DNA of 64,000 bases from Halolamina litorea (GCF_026616205.1 NZ_JANHGR010000001.1:1736001-1800000); one strand, 5' to 3'. Counted from the first letter of the stretch, positions 17,491 through 31,543 are shown. Notes: a model not told the origin generated them from the sequence alone. Made by a program: numbers and translations.

Positions 17491-17800
17491 ACCTGAGCAC
17501 TCCGACGGGGAGCACTTAAGAGTTCTCACGAACTGTGAACCGCCGATACACCGAAGGAATCGCAGAACGTCTGCAAAGTTGGCGAACTTTGGAAATTGCT
17601 ACTCGCGGCGCCGCGACCGTTCGTTTCCCCGCTATCGGGCGATTCCGGCGTCGTCCGTGTCGCTGCCCCGTGGATTGGTCCCAACACGGGGTGGCTCGTG
17701 GATGGACGGGAGAGCGCTTGAGACGCCCGATAACGACCGCGGCGGCGGTATCCTGTGGTTTTTACGGTACCCGGTGCTCGCTCCGTGCAGACCGACCGAT
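17491..17800. other. Divergent intergenic region between parA and the exchanger
   Basis: Contains the parA promoter elements described separately and, near 17758-17766, a T-rich box (GTTTTTACG) about 38 bases before the exchanger ATG at 17801. The remainder shows no convincing gene on either strand; open frames there are Arg-rich and lack starts. Confidence 0.5.
17514..17591 (-). promoter_or_regulatory. parA promoter with two inverted repeats
   Basis: The TATA-like box TCTTAAGT is at 17514-17521. Just upstream for the parA direction is TCAC-GAACT-GTGA (17526-17538), and further out is a perfect seven-base inverted repeat CAAAGTT-GGCG-AACTTTG (17574-17591). Both have the look of protein-binding operators; ParA or its partner often autoregulate. 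Confidence 0.5.
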
Positions 17801-19114
17801 ATGGACACGAGAAAGCTGGGAGTACTCGTCGCCGCAGCGCTACTGACCGCCCCGTGGTTGGGGAGTTGGCTCATGGGGAGTGCCGAGGGGTTCTCCGCGG
17901 GGCTGACCGTCGCCGTCGCCGGGACCGGTATCCTCGGCGCCTCCTTCCTCCTGACGTGGGGCGCCGAGACAGCCGAGAAGGACGTCCCCCGGGCGTTCGC
18001 CATCGCTGTACTCGCGGTGCTCGCCGTCGCCCCGGAGTACGCCGTCGACGCCCTCTACGCGTGGCAGGCCGGAGTGAACGCCGGTACCCCCGCCGGCGTC
18101 GAAGCCGGGAACCTCGCCGTCGCGAACATGACCGGCGCCAACCGCATCCTGATCGGGATCGGATGGGCCGGCATCGCCCTCTTCACCGTCTACCGTGCGG
18201 GCGCCGCCCGTGACCCCGCCGTGAAGGATCGGTCCGGCTTCCTCACCGACGCCGTCTCGCTGGACCGGGACATCAGCCTCGAAGTCGCCTTCCTGTTCGT
18301 CGCCACCCTGTGGGCGTTCCTCGTCCCGCTCGGGGGCGGCATCGACATCCTGGACATGCTCTTTCTCGTCGGCCTCTACGTCCTCTACATCGCCGTCGTG
18401 CTCCGGGGCGAACCGGAGGAGGACGTCGAACACGTCGGCGTCCCGGCGATGCTGGGGCGCATCCCCAACCCCTACCGGGCGCTGACGGTCATCACCCTGT
18501 TCGCGTTCTCGGGCATGATCATCTTCACCGCCGTCGAGCCGTTCGCCCACAGCCTCGAACTGCTGGGGGAGGACATCGGTGTCCCCTCCTTCTTCATGAT
18601 CCAGTGGATCGCGCCGCTGGCCTCCGAATCGCCGGAGCTGATCGTCGTCGTCGTGCTGGTCCGGAAGGCCCGCTCGACGGCCGGCTTCAACGCGCTGGTT
18701 TCCTCGAAGCTGAACCAGTGGACGCTGCTGATCGGGACGCTCGTGCTCGTCCACTCCATCGCACTGGGCGAGTACGGCGCGCTGAGCTTCGACGCCAAAC
18801 AGGCCGCGGAGATCTGGATCACCGCCGCCCAGTCGCTGTTCGCCCTCGCGCTCATCATCAACTTCGAGATCGACGTCCGCGAGGCGGTCGGGCTGTTGTT
18901 CCTGTTCCTCTCACAGGTGATCCTCGAGTTCCTCGCGCTCCGTGACATCCTCCACCTGCCGATCTCCGAGACCGAACTGCTCTACGTGTTCACGGCCGTC
19001 TACATCGCCCTCGCGCTAGTGCTGTTCGCCCTCCGCCGGGGCGCGCTGGTGCGACTCGTCAGCGACACACGGTCGATCGTCTCCGACGCCATGGACGGCA
19101 GCCCCGACAGCTAA
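17801..19114 (+). CDS. Sodium/calcium exchanger-family membrane protein
   Basis: A 437-residue polytopic antiporter of the Na/Ca exchanger superfamily, expected to expel Ca2+ or another divalent cation in exchange for Na+ or H+. Two inverted homologous halves each carry the acidic core motif: VAPEYAVDALYAW around residue 78 in the first half and ASESPELIVVVVLV around residue 275 in the second. About ten to eleven hydrophobic helices are seen, with a hydrophilic central loop (EPEEDVEHVGVPAMLGR). ATG 17801 places the first helix at residue 7; the open frame upstream is not conserved-looking. Confidence 0.88.
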   Translation: MDTRKLGVLVAAALLTAPWLGSWLMGSAEGFSAGLTVAVAGTGILGASFLLTWGAETAEKDVPRAFAIAVLAVLAVAPEYAVDALYAWQAGVNAGTPAGVEAGNLAVANMTGANRILIGIGWAGIALFTVYRAGAARDPAVKDRSGFLTDAVSLDRDISLEVAFLFVATLWAFLVPLGGGIDILDMLFLVGLYVLYIAVVLRGEPEEDVEHVGVPAMLGRIPNPYRALTVITLFAFSGMIIFTAVEPFAHSLELLGEDIGVPSFFMIQWIAPLASESPELIVVVVLVRKARSTAGFNALVSSKLNQWTLLIGTLVLVHSIALGEYGALSFDAKQAAEIWITAAQSLFALALIINFEIDVREAVGLLFLFLSQVILEFLALRDILHLPISETELLYVFTAVYIALALVLFALRRGALVRLVSDTRSIVSDAMDGSPDS

Positions 19115-19174
19115 GGTAGCCGTCAGATAGGCCGGCAAGCGTACCCTTTTGGGGAGTCCACCCACACCGCTTGC

Positions 19175-21235
19175 GTGGACGAACTCTCACCCGAACGGTT
19201 CTACGACTTCTCGATCGCGACCGGCGCCGCCGTCTCACCGGACGGCGACCGCGTGGCCTTCCTCGTCAGCGAGTTCGACAGCGAGGAGGACGACCGCCAC
19301 ACGTCGCTGTTCGTCGCCCCGACCGACGGCTCCGCCGCCCCGTACCGACTCACCCGCGCCTCCAACGCCTCCAGCCCGAAGTGGTCACCCGACGGCGACC
19401 GATTAGCCTTCCTCGCCGCCCGTGACACCGACGCGAGTATCGCCGTCGAGAACGGCGCCCCCGAGGACGACGACGAGGACGATGGCGACGACGGCGGCCC
19501 CGTCGGCGACGGCCCGAAGCCGCAGGTCTGGTCTTTCGACATGGCCCGGGGCGGCGACGCTCGCCAACTTACCGACCGCGATTACGGCGTCAGCGAGTTC
19601 GACTGGGCGCCCGACGGGGAGCGCCTCGTGATCTCGGCCCGTGACCCGACCGAGGAGGACGAGGCGTACCTCGAGCAGCGCAACGACGACGGGCCTATCG
19701 AGATCGATCGGCTCCAGCACAAGGGCGACGGCGCCGGCTGGATGGACGAGGTCACCACCTACCTGTTCGTCGTCGACGCCGAGAGCCGCGAGACGGTCCG
19801 ACTCGACAACGCCTACGACAACGAGGAGAAGGGCGACCGCCGGGGGCTCCAGCCCGCGTGGTCCCCCGACGGCAGCCGGATCGCCTTCGTCGCGCAGCAC
19901 GAGGAAGACCCCGACGACACCCACGCCCGGAACGTCTACACGATCCGGCCCGACGGCACCGGCTACCAACAGCACACCGACGCCGACCTGACCATCTCCG
20001 CGCCGGAATGGTCGCCCGACGGCACCCGGATCGCCCTCGGCGGGGGCGACCCCGACAACTGGTACAAGCCGACCGAGGCGTACGTCCTCGACGTACAGAG
20101 CGGCGACCTCGACTCGGTCTCGGCCTCGCTCGACCGCACCATCGCGTTCGGCGGGAACCCCCAGTGGCTCGACGACGACACTCTCGTCTCGCTGTTCGGC
20201 GACGAGGGGAACACCCGGATGGTCCGCCTCAACGCCGACACCGACGACCCCGAACGCGTCTTCGTCGCACAGGGCCGCAGCCGGTCTGTCTCGGGCCTCT
20301 CGGTCTCCGACGACGGTGACACCCTCGCGTTCCGAATGGACGACCCCGAAGAGGGGGCCGACATCTTCGCGATGGGCCGCGAGGGTCTCGACGCCGAGAA
20401 GGGCGCCGAAGCCGACGAGGCCGGCCTCGCACAGGTCAGCGAGGTCAACGCCGATCTAGTCGAGGAGAGCCACGACTGCGTGCGCGTCTCGTGGGAGAAC
20501 GGAGACGGCGTCACGATCCACGGCCTCGCGTACCTGCCGCCGGATTTCGACCCCGAGGACCCCGAGCCGCGGCCGGTCGTGTCGTCGGTCCACGGTGGGC
20601 CGATGTCCTACGACTCGCCGGCCTTCGGCTTCGACCAGCTGTTCTGGACGAGCAAGGACTACATCGTCCTCCGAACGAACTACCGCGGCTCGACCTCCTA
20701 CGGCCAGGAGTTCGCCGAGCGCCTCCGTGGCACCCGCGGCGACAAGGAGGTCGACGACGTGGTCACCGGCGCCGAACACCTCGTGGAGCAGGGCTGGGCC
20801 GACGAGGACCGCCTCTACCTCACCGGCTTCTCCTACGGCGGGATCACCACGGCAGCGACGGTAACGAAGTCCGACCTCTTCGCCGGCGCCGCCGCCGAAC
20901 ACGGCATCTACGACTTCTACGCCACGTTCGGCACCGACGACAACCACCTTTGGCACGAGGACGAGTTCGGCCTCCCCTGGGAGAACGTCGAGACCTACCG
21001 CGAGATCTCCTCGATCACCGACGTTGGGGACGTCGACACGCCGCTGCTGATCACCGCCGGCGAGAACGACTGGCGCTGTCCGCCCACGCAGGCCGAACAG
21101 CTGTTCGTCTCGGTCCGCAAGCAGGGCGTCGACTCCCGACTCGTGGTCTACCCGAACGAGCACCACAACATCGGCGACCCCGACCGCGCGATCCATCGGC
21201 TCGAGGAGCTCTCGACCTGGTTCGCCGATCACTGA
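19175..21235 (+). CDS. S9-family serine peptidase (prolyl oligopeptidase type)
   Basis: A 686-residue cytoplasmic acylaminoacyl/prolyl-oligopeptidase-like enzyme. Residues 1-420 are a WD/TolB-like propeller (repeated WSPDG motifs, for example PKWSPDGDRLAF, PAWSPDGSRIAF, PEWSPDGTRIAL) that gates access. Residues 430-686 are the alpha/beta hydrolase: nucleophile in TGFSYGGITT, acid in AGENDWRCPP, His in YPNEHHNIGDP. An acidic insertion (residues 92-112) is typical of salt adaptation. The GTG start at 19175 is supported by a T-rich box at about 19147 giving leaderless spacing. Confidence 0.93.
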   Translation: MDELSPERFYDFSIATGAAVSPDGDRVAFLVSEFDSEEDDRHTSLFVAPTDGSAAPYRLTRASNASSPKWSPDGDRLAFLAARDTDASIAVENGAPEDDDEDDGDDGGPVGDGPKPQVWSFDMARGGDARQLTDRDYGVSEFDWAPDGERLVISARDPTEEDEAYLEQRNDDGPIEIDRLQHKGDGAGWMDEVTTYLFVVDAESRETVRLDNAYDNEEKGDRRGLQPAWSPDGSRIAFVAQHEEDPDDTHARNVYTIRPDGTGYQQHTDADLTISAPEWSPDGTRIALGGGDPDNWYKPTEAYVLDVQSGDLDSVSASLDRTIAFGGNPQWLDDDTLVSLFGDEGNTRMVRLNADTDDPERVFVAQGRSRSVSGLSVSDDGDTLAFRMDDPEEGADIFAMGREGLDAEKGAEADEAGLAQVSEVNADLVEESHDCVRVSWENGDGVTIHGLAYLPPDFDPEDPEPRPVVSSVHGGPMSYDSPAFGFDQLFWTSKDYIVLRTNYRGSTSYGQEFAERLRGTRGDKEVDDVVTGAEHLVEQGWADEDRLYLTGFSYGGITTAATVTKSDLFAGAAAEHGIYDFYATFGTDDNHLWHEDEFGLPWENVETYREISSITDVGDVDTPLLITAGENDWRCPPTQAEQLFVSVRKQGVDSRLVVYPNEHHNIGDPDRAIHRLEELSTWFADH

Positions 21236-21294
21236 GCCGGTCCTCCGTTCGACGCCCGCGCTGACCGGCCAGAAAACGGACCCGTGGGTGTGGT

Positions 21295-22167
21295 TCAGTC
21301 GTCCGCCAGGGCGGATCGATCGGGCTGTTCGACGCTGAGCGAACCGACGAGTTCGGTGTGGGGGTACGGGAACCCGATACCGGCCTCGTCGAAGCGTCCC
21401 TTGACCTTCTCGGTGAGTTCGTGGATCACGCCGCCCGCGCCCGTCTCCTTGGGGTTGATCCACGCCCGAGCGTTGAACACGATCGCGGAGTCACCGAGCG
21501 TGGTGAGCGGCGCCGTCGGTTCGGGGTCCGCGAGCACGCCGTCGATCGCGGCGGCCTCCTCGAGGATGATCTCGCGGGCGCGGTCGACGTCGGCGCCGTA
21601 GTCGACGCCGAAGTCGACGGTGACGCGCCGGGTGTCGTTGGCCTGGACGTTCTTCACGACCGCGTTCGCCAGATCGCCGTTGGGCACGGTGAGCTGTTCG
21701 TTGTCCCAGGTATCGAGCTTCGAGACGCGGAGGTCGATCTCACGGACGATCCCGCCGTTGCCGCTCCACTCGATGTAGTCGCCGACCTCGAAGGGTTTGT
21801 CCTTGAGGATGAACACGCCGGCGACGAAGTTCTGGACGATGTCGCTGGCCGCGAAGGCGAAGCCCAGCGCGAGCGCGCCGAAGATGGTGGCGAACGCGCC
21901 GAGGATCATCGGGAACCCCGCGACGGTGGCGGCGATCGCGACGGCGCCGAACAAGGCTATCGCCCCGGCGATACTGGACGCCAAGCTGACGATCGCGGGG
22001 GAGTAGTCACGTTGGTTCAAGGCTTCCTTCGTCGTCCTGACGAGGATCGACTTCCCGACGAGGTAGAGCACGACGAACGAGACGCCGAACGTCACGACGG
22101 TGATCAGGAACGAGACGATCGAGGCGATGGGGTTGGCGAAAACGCCGCTCTGGAGTACTGTGAACAT
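21295..22167 (-). CDS. MscS-family mechanosensitive channel
   Basis: A 290-residue small-conductance mechanosensitive channel. It has about three or four membrane helices, with the pore-lining helix GAFATIFGALALGFAFAASD followed by the beta domain core (KPFEVGDYIEWSGNGGIVRE, LTVPNGDLANAVVKN) that is diagnostic for MscS. The C-terminal alpha/beta domain ends with GIGFPYPHTELVG, the usual terminal motif. The channel releases solutes on hypo-osmotic shock. ATG 22167 follows a TATA-like box (CTATATC near 22195) by 28 bases; upstream frame extension has no support. Confidence 0.93.
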   Translation of the reverse strand: MFTVLQSGVFANPIASIVSFLITVVTFGVSFVVLYLVGKSILVRTTKEALNQRDYSPAIVSLASSIAGAIALFGAVAIAATVAGFPMILGAFATIFGALALGFAFAASDIVQNFVAGVFILKDKPFEVGDYIEWSGNGGIVREIDLRVSKLDTWDNEQLTVPNGDLANAVVKNVQANDTRRVTVDFGVDYGADVDRAREIILEEAAAIDGVLADPEPTAPLTTLGDSAIVFNARAWINPKETGAGGVIHELTEKVKGRFDEAGIGFPYPHTELVGSLSVEQPDRSALADD

Positions 22168-22532
22168 CACGGTGGACGTTACAGGTGACAAAAGATATAG
22201 ATTTCTGCATAAATACTTTTCAATTTGCGGTTGCTTTTGCTCAGAGTAGTACAAATCGAATCACAGCCGGTCGCTTCCCGCATCGAGACACGATAGCACC
22301 GACACTCAGTCCCTTATTAACCTCCTCCGGGCACACTGCGTAAAGAGGGGTAGCGTTCCATCCCACCGCACGAAACCGGCCGTATTGAGCGTGACTGGGG
22401 GAGGTTTCTCCTTTCGTTGCTGCCTCCACGCGACGTCGACTCGGTAGCCAGAATCAATATCGCAGTATGTGATTTACGTGTCCGAGATGGGCCGGGAGAA
22501 ATTGACAACTGCTCCGAATTACTGTTCAGAAA
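22168..22532. other. Non-coding stretch upstream of the channel gene
   Basis: This roughly 365-base stretch is less GC-rich than its surroundings. It contains the MscS promoter at about 22195. Short open frames exist on both strands but lack codon bias, start signals or recognisable motifs. I see no gene. Together with the adjacent hydrolase relic it looks like a decayed region. Confidence 0.4.
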
Positions 22533-22811
22533 TCACGGAGAAAGCGCCGTTTCGAGCTCTCGACCCACTCGTGTGGCCACCGTCTCCACGGCGTCGATGG
22601 CCATCGTCGCGAAGCCGTGGACCTGCGCCGGGTAGTTCTCGTAGCGCACGTCGACGCCGTCGCCGACGGCGGGCCTATCACGGGTGCCGTACTTGCTGGC
22701 GAGTCAGAGGACCGGCCGGAGGAGCTTGAGCACGTAGCCGTTGTGTGGGATCGATCCACGGCGACTGTCGAGGACCGCCTTCGCCTGCGGGTCGATCCGG
22801 TCTGCCTGCAT
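22533..22811 (-). pseudogene. Relic of an alpha/beta hydrolase with large internal deletion
   Basis: The minus strand from ATG 22811 to TGA 22535 reads as one 93-codon frame containing one internal stop. The start (MQADRIDPQAKAVLD) resembles the N-terminus of alpha/beta hydrolase-3 family esterases. The end (VDVRYENYPAQVHGFATM, then DAVETVATRVGRELETALSP) resembles their C-terminal catalytic-His region. About two thirds of a normal protein of some 310 residues, including the nucleophile region, is missing. The segment between (GYVLKLLRPVL, stop, LASKYGTRD) is the junction. This is interpretation from motif memory. Confidence 0.6.
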
Positions 22812-22901
22812 ACCCGGGGAACGGTCGCCCGGCCAAAAGCATCGGCTGTTGGGGACCGATCGGAGCGCAAAATTCACACTCCTCCAGCGTCGACGGGGGG
22901 T

Positions 22902-23147
22902 ATGGCCCAGATCGAAGTCGATCTCCCCGACCGTATCACCGGTGAGCTCAACCGTCTCGTCGAGTCCGGCGAGTTCCTCAACCGCGAGCGCGCCGTCGAG
23001 GACCTGCTCCAGCGCGGCGTCTCCGCCTACGACATCGAAGAGGAGCCCGCCGAAGAACTCGAGAGCGACCTGTTCACCCAGACCGTCGAGGACCAGCAGG
23101 ACCCCGCGATGCAGGAGGGCGGCGGCGACGACGAGCCGACGTTCTAA
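22902..23147 (+). CDS. Small RHH-like conserved haloarchaeal protein
   Basis: An 81-residue acidic protein that begins with a beta strand and helix typical of ribbon-helix-helix proteins (AQIEVDLPDRITGELNRLVE, EFLNRERAVEDLLQRGVSAY) and ends in an acidic tail. Haloarchaeal proteins of this type (I believe the DUF7120 family) are presumed DNA-binding or regulatory. ATG 22902 lies about 29 bases after a TATA-like box (AAAATTC, 22869-22875), so it is leaderless. Confidence 0.75.
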   Translation: MAQIEVDLPDRITGELNRLVESGEFLNRERAVEDLLQRGVSAYDIEEEPAEELESDLFTQTVEDQQDPAMQEGGGDDEPTF

Positions 23148-23629
23148 GCGCTAGGCGGTGTTGCGAGCTTTTCTCGAAAGGTGTCGAGGCCGACGCCCAC
23201 AGTGACGGCCCCAGAACTGCATCCCGAACCACAACTCCACTGACCGACGGGTCGTCCCACACGGCCTCGCCGATCGCTGCCACGTTCGCGGCACCGGATC
23301 ACGTCATCCGAAGCACGCACTAACAGTCTGGAGCGGGAGCTACCTCACTCTGCGGCCTAACTGGTTTGGCTGCCGCCGCTGCACCGAGCAGCCGCTCGTG
23401 GAAGTAAGGGAGGTAAAACGGAGAACCGTACCCGATGTGGCTCGGGCACGGGGCGAGGATCGCCACGTCGACCGGTGGGATGTGGGGTGGGGGGGATGCC
23501 GGAATGCGTCGGCGTCAACGGTCGAATCGCTCTCCGAATTACCGCATAGGTTCAATGTATTCCGGGAGTATTGTGTTAGTGGCTATACTGACAGAACAGC
23601 CGAACCGTCCAACCCAATACTGATAGCCC
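23148..23629. other. Convergent intergenic gap without a recognised gene
   Basis: This 482-base gap lies between the tails of the RHH-like gene and the first Bat-like gene. Two minus-strand stretches keep coding-like codon choice (about 23150-23283, reading AAIGEAVWDDPSVSG, and about 23380-23480, reading VDVAILAPCPSHIGYGSP) but have no proper start, frame continuity or recognised family. They may be fragments of decayed genes. The last 100 bases near 23540-23625 are AT-rich and may hold terminators. Confidence 0.35.
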
Positions 23630-25795
23630 CTACGCGTCGACGGGCTCGGCCTCCCGGTCGGCTTCCTCGAACAGCACCGCACAGAGCTTCCGTTGGGCTT
23701 CGCGGAGGTGGTGGCTGAAGGTGGGCTGGGAGATCCCCATCGCCTCGGCGATCTCCGTCCCCGTGTGTTTCCGCGGCCGGTCGAAGTAGCCGCTGAAGTA
23801 CGCCGTACGAATCGCCTCGAGCTGTCGGTCGGTCAGCGTCTCGCTCGCCGACGCCCGCTGTTCGGCGACCGAGGGGTCGGTCCGCTGGAAGCTGCGCTGG
23901 GCGACCAGTTCCGCGCCCGGGAACCGGTCGCGGAACAGTTCGACGAACTCCCGGACCGGCGCGTCGACGCCGAGTTCGGCGACGACCGTCGCCTCGCCGC
24001 CGCCAGCACGGAGTGCGACGGGCCGGGCACCGTGTTCGAGCATCGTTGACTCCGGGCTGTCACCCGCGAGGCTGGCGCGGAACAGACAGACCGGCTCGTC
24101 GTCGACCTCGTACTCGGAGATCAGCGTGAACTCCCGCAGCGGAAGGCTCTCGGCGGCCGCGATCACCGACGCCGCCGGGACCCCGCGCGTGGTGAGGAAC
24201 CGCCTGACGCCGCCGTCGGACTCGTGGACGAAGTTCTCCGCGACCAACGAGCAGCCGAGGTCGCGGGTCAGCCGCACGAACGCCATCTCCGTCCCCGACA
24301 CGTCGAACTCGAGGCGGGTCACCTCCCCGCCCATCAGCGCCTTCTTGCTCTCGGCGGCGTTGATGGCGTAGGCGATGGTGTCTGCGAGTTCGTCGAGCAC
24401 CGCCTGCTCCAGATCACCGAACACGCCGGTCTCCTCGGCGTAGACGCTCAGGGTGCCGTACATCGCGTCCTCGTACACCAAGGGGAACGATGCGGTCGCG
24501 TGGAAGCCGCGGTCGAGCGCCGCGCGCTGCCAGTTGTGGAACTCCCCGTCGTCGAGCACGTCGTTGACGACCTGTTCGGTCCGGGTCCGGGCCGCCTGCT
24601 CGACCGGTGATCCCTCGCCACCGAGGGTTTCGAGGGACATGTCGAACCCCCCGGCGCGGTCGTCTCCGCCCGCACGCTCGCGAACGACGATGTCGCCGGC
24701 GTGGTCGCGGTCGCCGATCCACGCCAGCCCGTAGGGGCCGGCACGGGCCAACTGTTCACAGACGACGGACTCGATCTCCTCGCGGGTCGACGCCCGCACG
24801 AGCGCTCGGGAGATGCTCCGGATGATGTCGTTGATCCGGTTCAGTCGTTCGAGGGTCCGGTTCTGTTCCTCCAGAAGCTGTTCGCGGTCCTCGCGCTCGC
24901 GTTCGCGCTTGACGCGGTCGAGGGCCGCCTCGACGTTGCTCGCGACGGTCCCGACGAAGTCGAAATCCGCCGTGCGGACGCCCTCGCCGGTGGTCGTCCC
25001 GACGATGAGCACGCCGTGTCTCGCCATCGGGAACAGCGCCAACTCGGAGAGGGAGGCGGAGGTCTCGTCGCCGGAGACCGCGCGTGGACCGCCGCTCTCG
25101 GCGAACGCCCGCCAGACGGCGCCACCCCGAGTCGACAACAGTTCATCGAGGTCGAGCGTACTCGCGGCGTCGCTCGTCGCCGCCGCCGGCCGGAGTTCCC
25201 CCGCGTCCCCGTCGTACAGCGCGACGGCCATCACCGGGATGTCGAACCGCGCCTCGGCGACTTCGACGACGCGCTCGCTGACCGACGCCGGCGTCTCGGC
25301 GTCCATCAACTCCCGCGTGAGACCGTTGAGTGCCTCCAACTGCGCGTGGCGCCGGGAGCGGTCGCGCTCCTGTCGGTTCCGCTCGACGGCGTGGTGGATC
25401 GACCGGACCAACAGGTCACTCGTCACTTCGTCCTTCACGAGGTAGTCCTGTGCCCCGCGTTTGATCGCCTCGATCCCGATGCGCTCGTCCTGGATACCGG
25501 TCAGGACGATGACCGGGACCAACTCCGTGGCGTCGATGACGCCGGTCAAACTCTCCAAGCCGTCGCTGTCGGGGAGTCCGAGGTCCAACAGGACCACGTC
25601 CACGTCGGCGTCGGCCAGGCGCTCGACACCCCCGGCCAGCGAGGATTCGCTGTGGATCCGGAGGTTCTCCGGCGCGGAGGCGTCCACGTCGACGCGCTCG
25701 AGAAGCGTCTCGGCGTCGTGGAGCATCTCCTCGATCAGCCGAGCGTCGCCGGGGTTGTCCTCGATCAGCAGCAGTTCGAGTTCGTCCGCCGCCAT
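23630..25795 (-). CDS. Bat-like regulator: receiver, two GAF domains, HTH_10
   Basis: A 721-residue sensor-regulator of the bacterio-opsin activator class. Residues 1-130 are a response-regulator receiver domain with acidic pocket LLIEDNPGD and likely phospho-acceptor Asp71 in VVLLDLGLPDSDG. Residues about 165-300 and 340-490 are GAF-like sensory domains joined by a coiled coil (EEQNRTLERLNRINDIIRS). Residues 500-650 are the Bat-associated domain, and 660-710 the HTH_10 DNA-binding domain (LTDRQLEAIRTAYFSGYFD, ISQPTFSHHLREAQ). Its start lies two bases after a short upstream ORF. Confidence 0.92.
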   Translation of the reverse strand: MAADELELLLIEDNPGDARLIEEMLHDAETLLERVDVDASAPENLRIHSESSLAGGVERLADADVDVVLLDLGLPDSDGLESLTGVIDATELVPVIVLTGIQDERIGIEAIKRGAQDYLVKDEVTSDLLVRSIHHAVERNRQERDRSRRHAQLEALNGLTRELMDAETPASVSERVVEVAEARFDIPVMAVALYDGDAGELRPAAATSDAASTLDLDELLSTRGGAVWRAFAESGGPRAVSGDETSASLSELALFPMARHGVLIVGTTTGEGVRTADFDFVGTVASNVEAALDRVKREREREDREQLLEEQNRTLERLNRINDIIRSISRALVRASTREEIESVVCEQLARAGPYGLAWIGDRDHAGDIVVRERAGGDDRAGGFDMSLETLGGEGSPVEQAARTRTEQVVNDVLDDGEFHNWQRAALDRGFHATASFPLVYEDAMYGTLSVYAEETGVFGDLEQAVLDELADTIAYAINAAESKKALMGGEVTRLEFDVSGTEMAFVRLTRDLGCSLVAENFVHESDGGVRRFLTTRGVPAASVIAAAESLPLREFTLISEYEVDDEPVCLFRASLAGDSPESTMLEHGARPVALRAGGGEATVVAELGVDAPVREFVELFRDRFPGAELVAQRSFQRTDPSVAEQRASASETLTDRQLEAIRTAYFSGYFDRPRKHTGTEIAEAMGISQPTFSHHLREAQRKLCAVLFEEADREAEPVDA

Positions 25796-25797
25796 AC

Positions 25798-25905
25798 CTA
25801 CCGGTCCTCGCCGACCGGTCGTTCGGTCGTACGGCCTCGCATTCGGGGTGGTGTCTGTCGACGCACGGGGCCCCGGATGCCGTCGAGACCGACCAGTTGC
25901 GCCAT
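25798..25905 (-). CDS. Putative leaderless 35-codon leader ORF of the Bat-like gene
   Basis: ATG 25905 lies about 29 bases after the TATA-like box GTTTACG (25931-25937 on the plus strand as GTAAACC), where a leaderless transcript would begin. The 35-codon frame, Arg- and Pro-rich, stops with TAG two bases before the ATG of the Bat-like protein. The peptide is unlike any known family, and coupling to the downstream gene is inferred. Confidence 0.4.
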   Translation of the reverse strand: MAQLVGLDGIRGPVRRQTPPRMRGRTTERPVGEDR

Positions 25906-25960
25906 TCTGGCGGCTCTTGGATGGCCTCCCGTAAACCTCTGTCCCCGTGGGACGGCGGAC

Positions 25961-30822
<4,862 letters not shown>

Positions 30823-30859
30823 GCGACTCGCAGGACACCGCGGCTCTTCTTTATCAGGT

Positions 30860-31543
30860 TCAGTCCGCCCCGAACTCCCCCAGCCCCGACTGTGAGCCGA
30901 CTTCCTCGGCGACGCACGGGTCGTCGTTCGTCGGGTCGTTCACCCGCGTCGAGACCGGGAACGCCCGGAGTTCGTCGTCGGGGTACGGGTCGAACACCGA
31001 CCGCCAGTCGCCCGGGCCGGCGCCGTTCAGCCACGTCGACTCCTCGCTCGCTTCGAGCATCACCGGCATCCGGTCGTGGACCTCGCCGACGGTCGCGTTG
31101 GCCTCGGTCGTGAGGATCGTACAGGTCCAACGCTCCGCGTCGTCGCCGGCCCAGGGGGACCACAGGCCGGCGTACGCGTACGGCTCGCCGTCGATACGTT
31201 CGATCCGGTAAGGCTGCTTGCGTCCCTCGGGGCCGGCCCACTCGTAGAACCCATCCGCGAGGATCAGACAGCGGCGGGACCCGAAGGCGTCCTCGAACAG
31301 CCGGTTCTCGGCCACGCTCTCCGAGCGGGCGTTGATCGGTCTGGGCCCCTCGTCGGGGTCGTCGGCCCACGGCGGGACGAAGCCCCAGGTGAGCTCCGCC
31401 GCCCGGTCGGGCCGGTCGTCCCGGATCGCCAGCAGTTCCGAGCCGGGGGCGATGTTGTACCGCGGCTCGAACGCCTCCACGGAGACACCGAACCGGTCGG
31501 CCAGCGTCGCCGCGTCGACGGCGAGGGAGGTACGGCCGCACAT
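30860..31543 (-). CDS. HMCES/YedK-type SOS response-associated protein
   Basis: A 227-residue SRAP-domain protein. It begins MCGRTSL, so Cys2 becomes the N-terminal residue that cross-links abasic sites in single-stranded DNA. Other active-site parts are PRYNIAPG (Asn30), the acidic residue in DGFYEW and the His of EVHDRMPVML. The protein shields abasic sites during replication. ATG 31543 is fixed by the required Cys2 and by a TATA-like box about 28 bases upstream (GGTAAGAG near 31571). It is convergent with katG. Confidence 0.93.
   Translation of the reverse strand: MCGRTSLAVDAATLADRFGVSVEAFEPRYNIAPGSELLAIRDDRPDRAAELTWGFVPPWADDPDEGPRPINARSESVAENRLFEDAFGSRRCLILADGFYEWAGPEGRKQPYRIERIDGEPYAYAGLWSPWAGDDAERWTCTILTTEANATVGEVHDRMPVMLEASEESTWLNGAGPGDWRSVFDPYPDDELRAFPVSTRVNDPTNDDPCVAEEVGSQSGLGEFGAD

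Noticed and set aside
17225-17800. N-terminal extension of the Na/Ca exchanger frame
   Set aside because: It crosses the parA promoter and coding region on the other strand; the first membrane helix begins just after ATG 17801.
22241-22508. Short minus-strand open frames upstream of the MscS gene
   Set aside because: They overlap one another in different frames, lack codon bias and promoters, and match no known small protein type.
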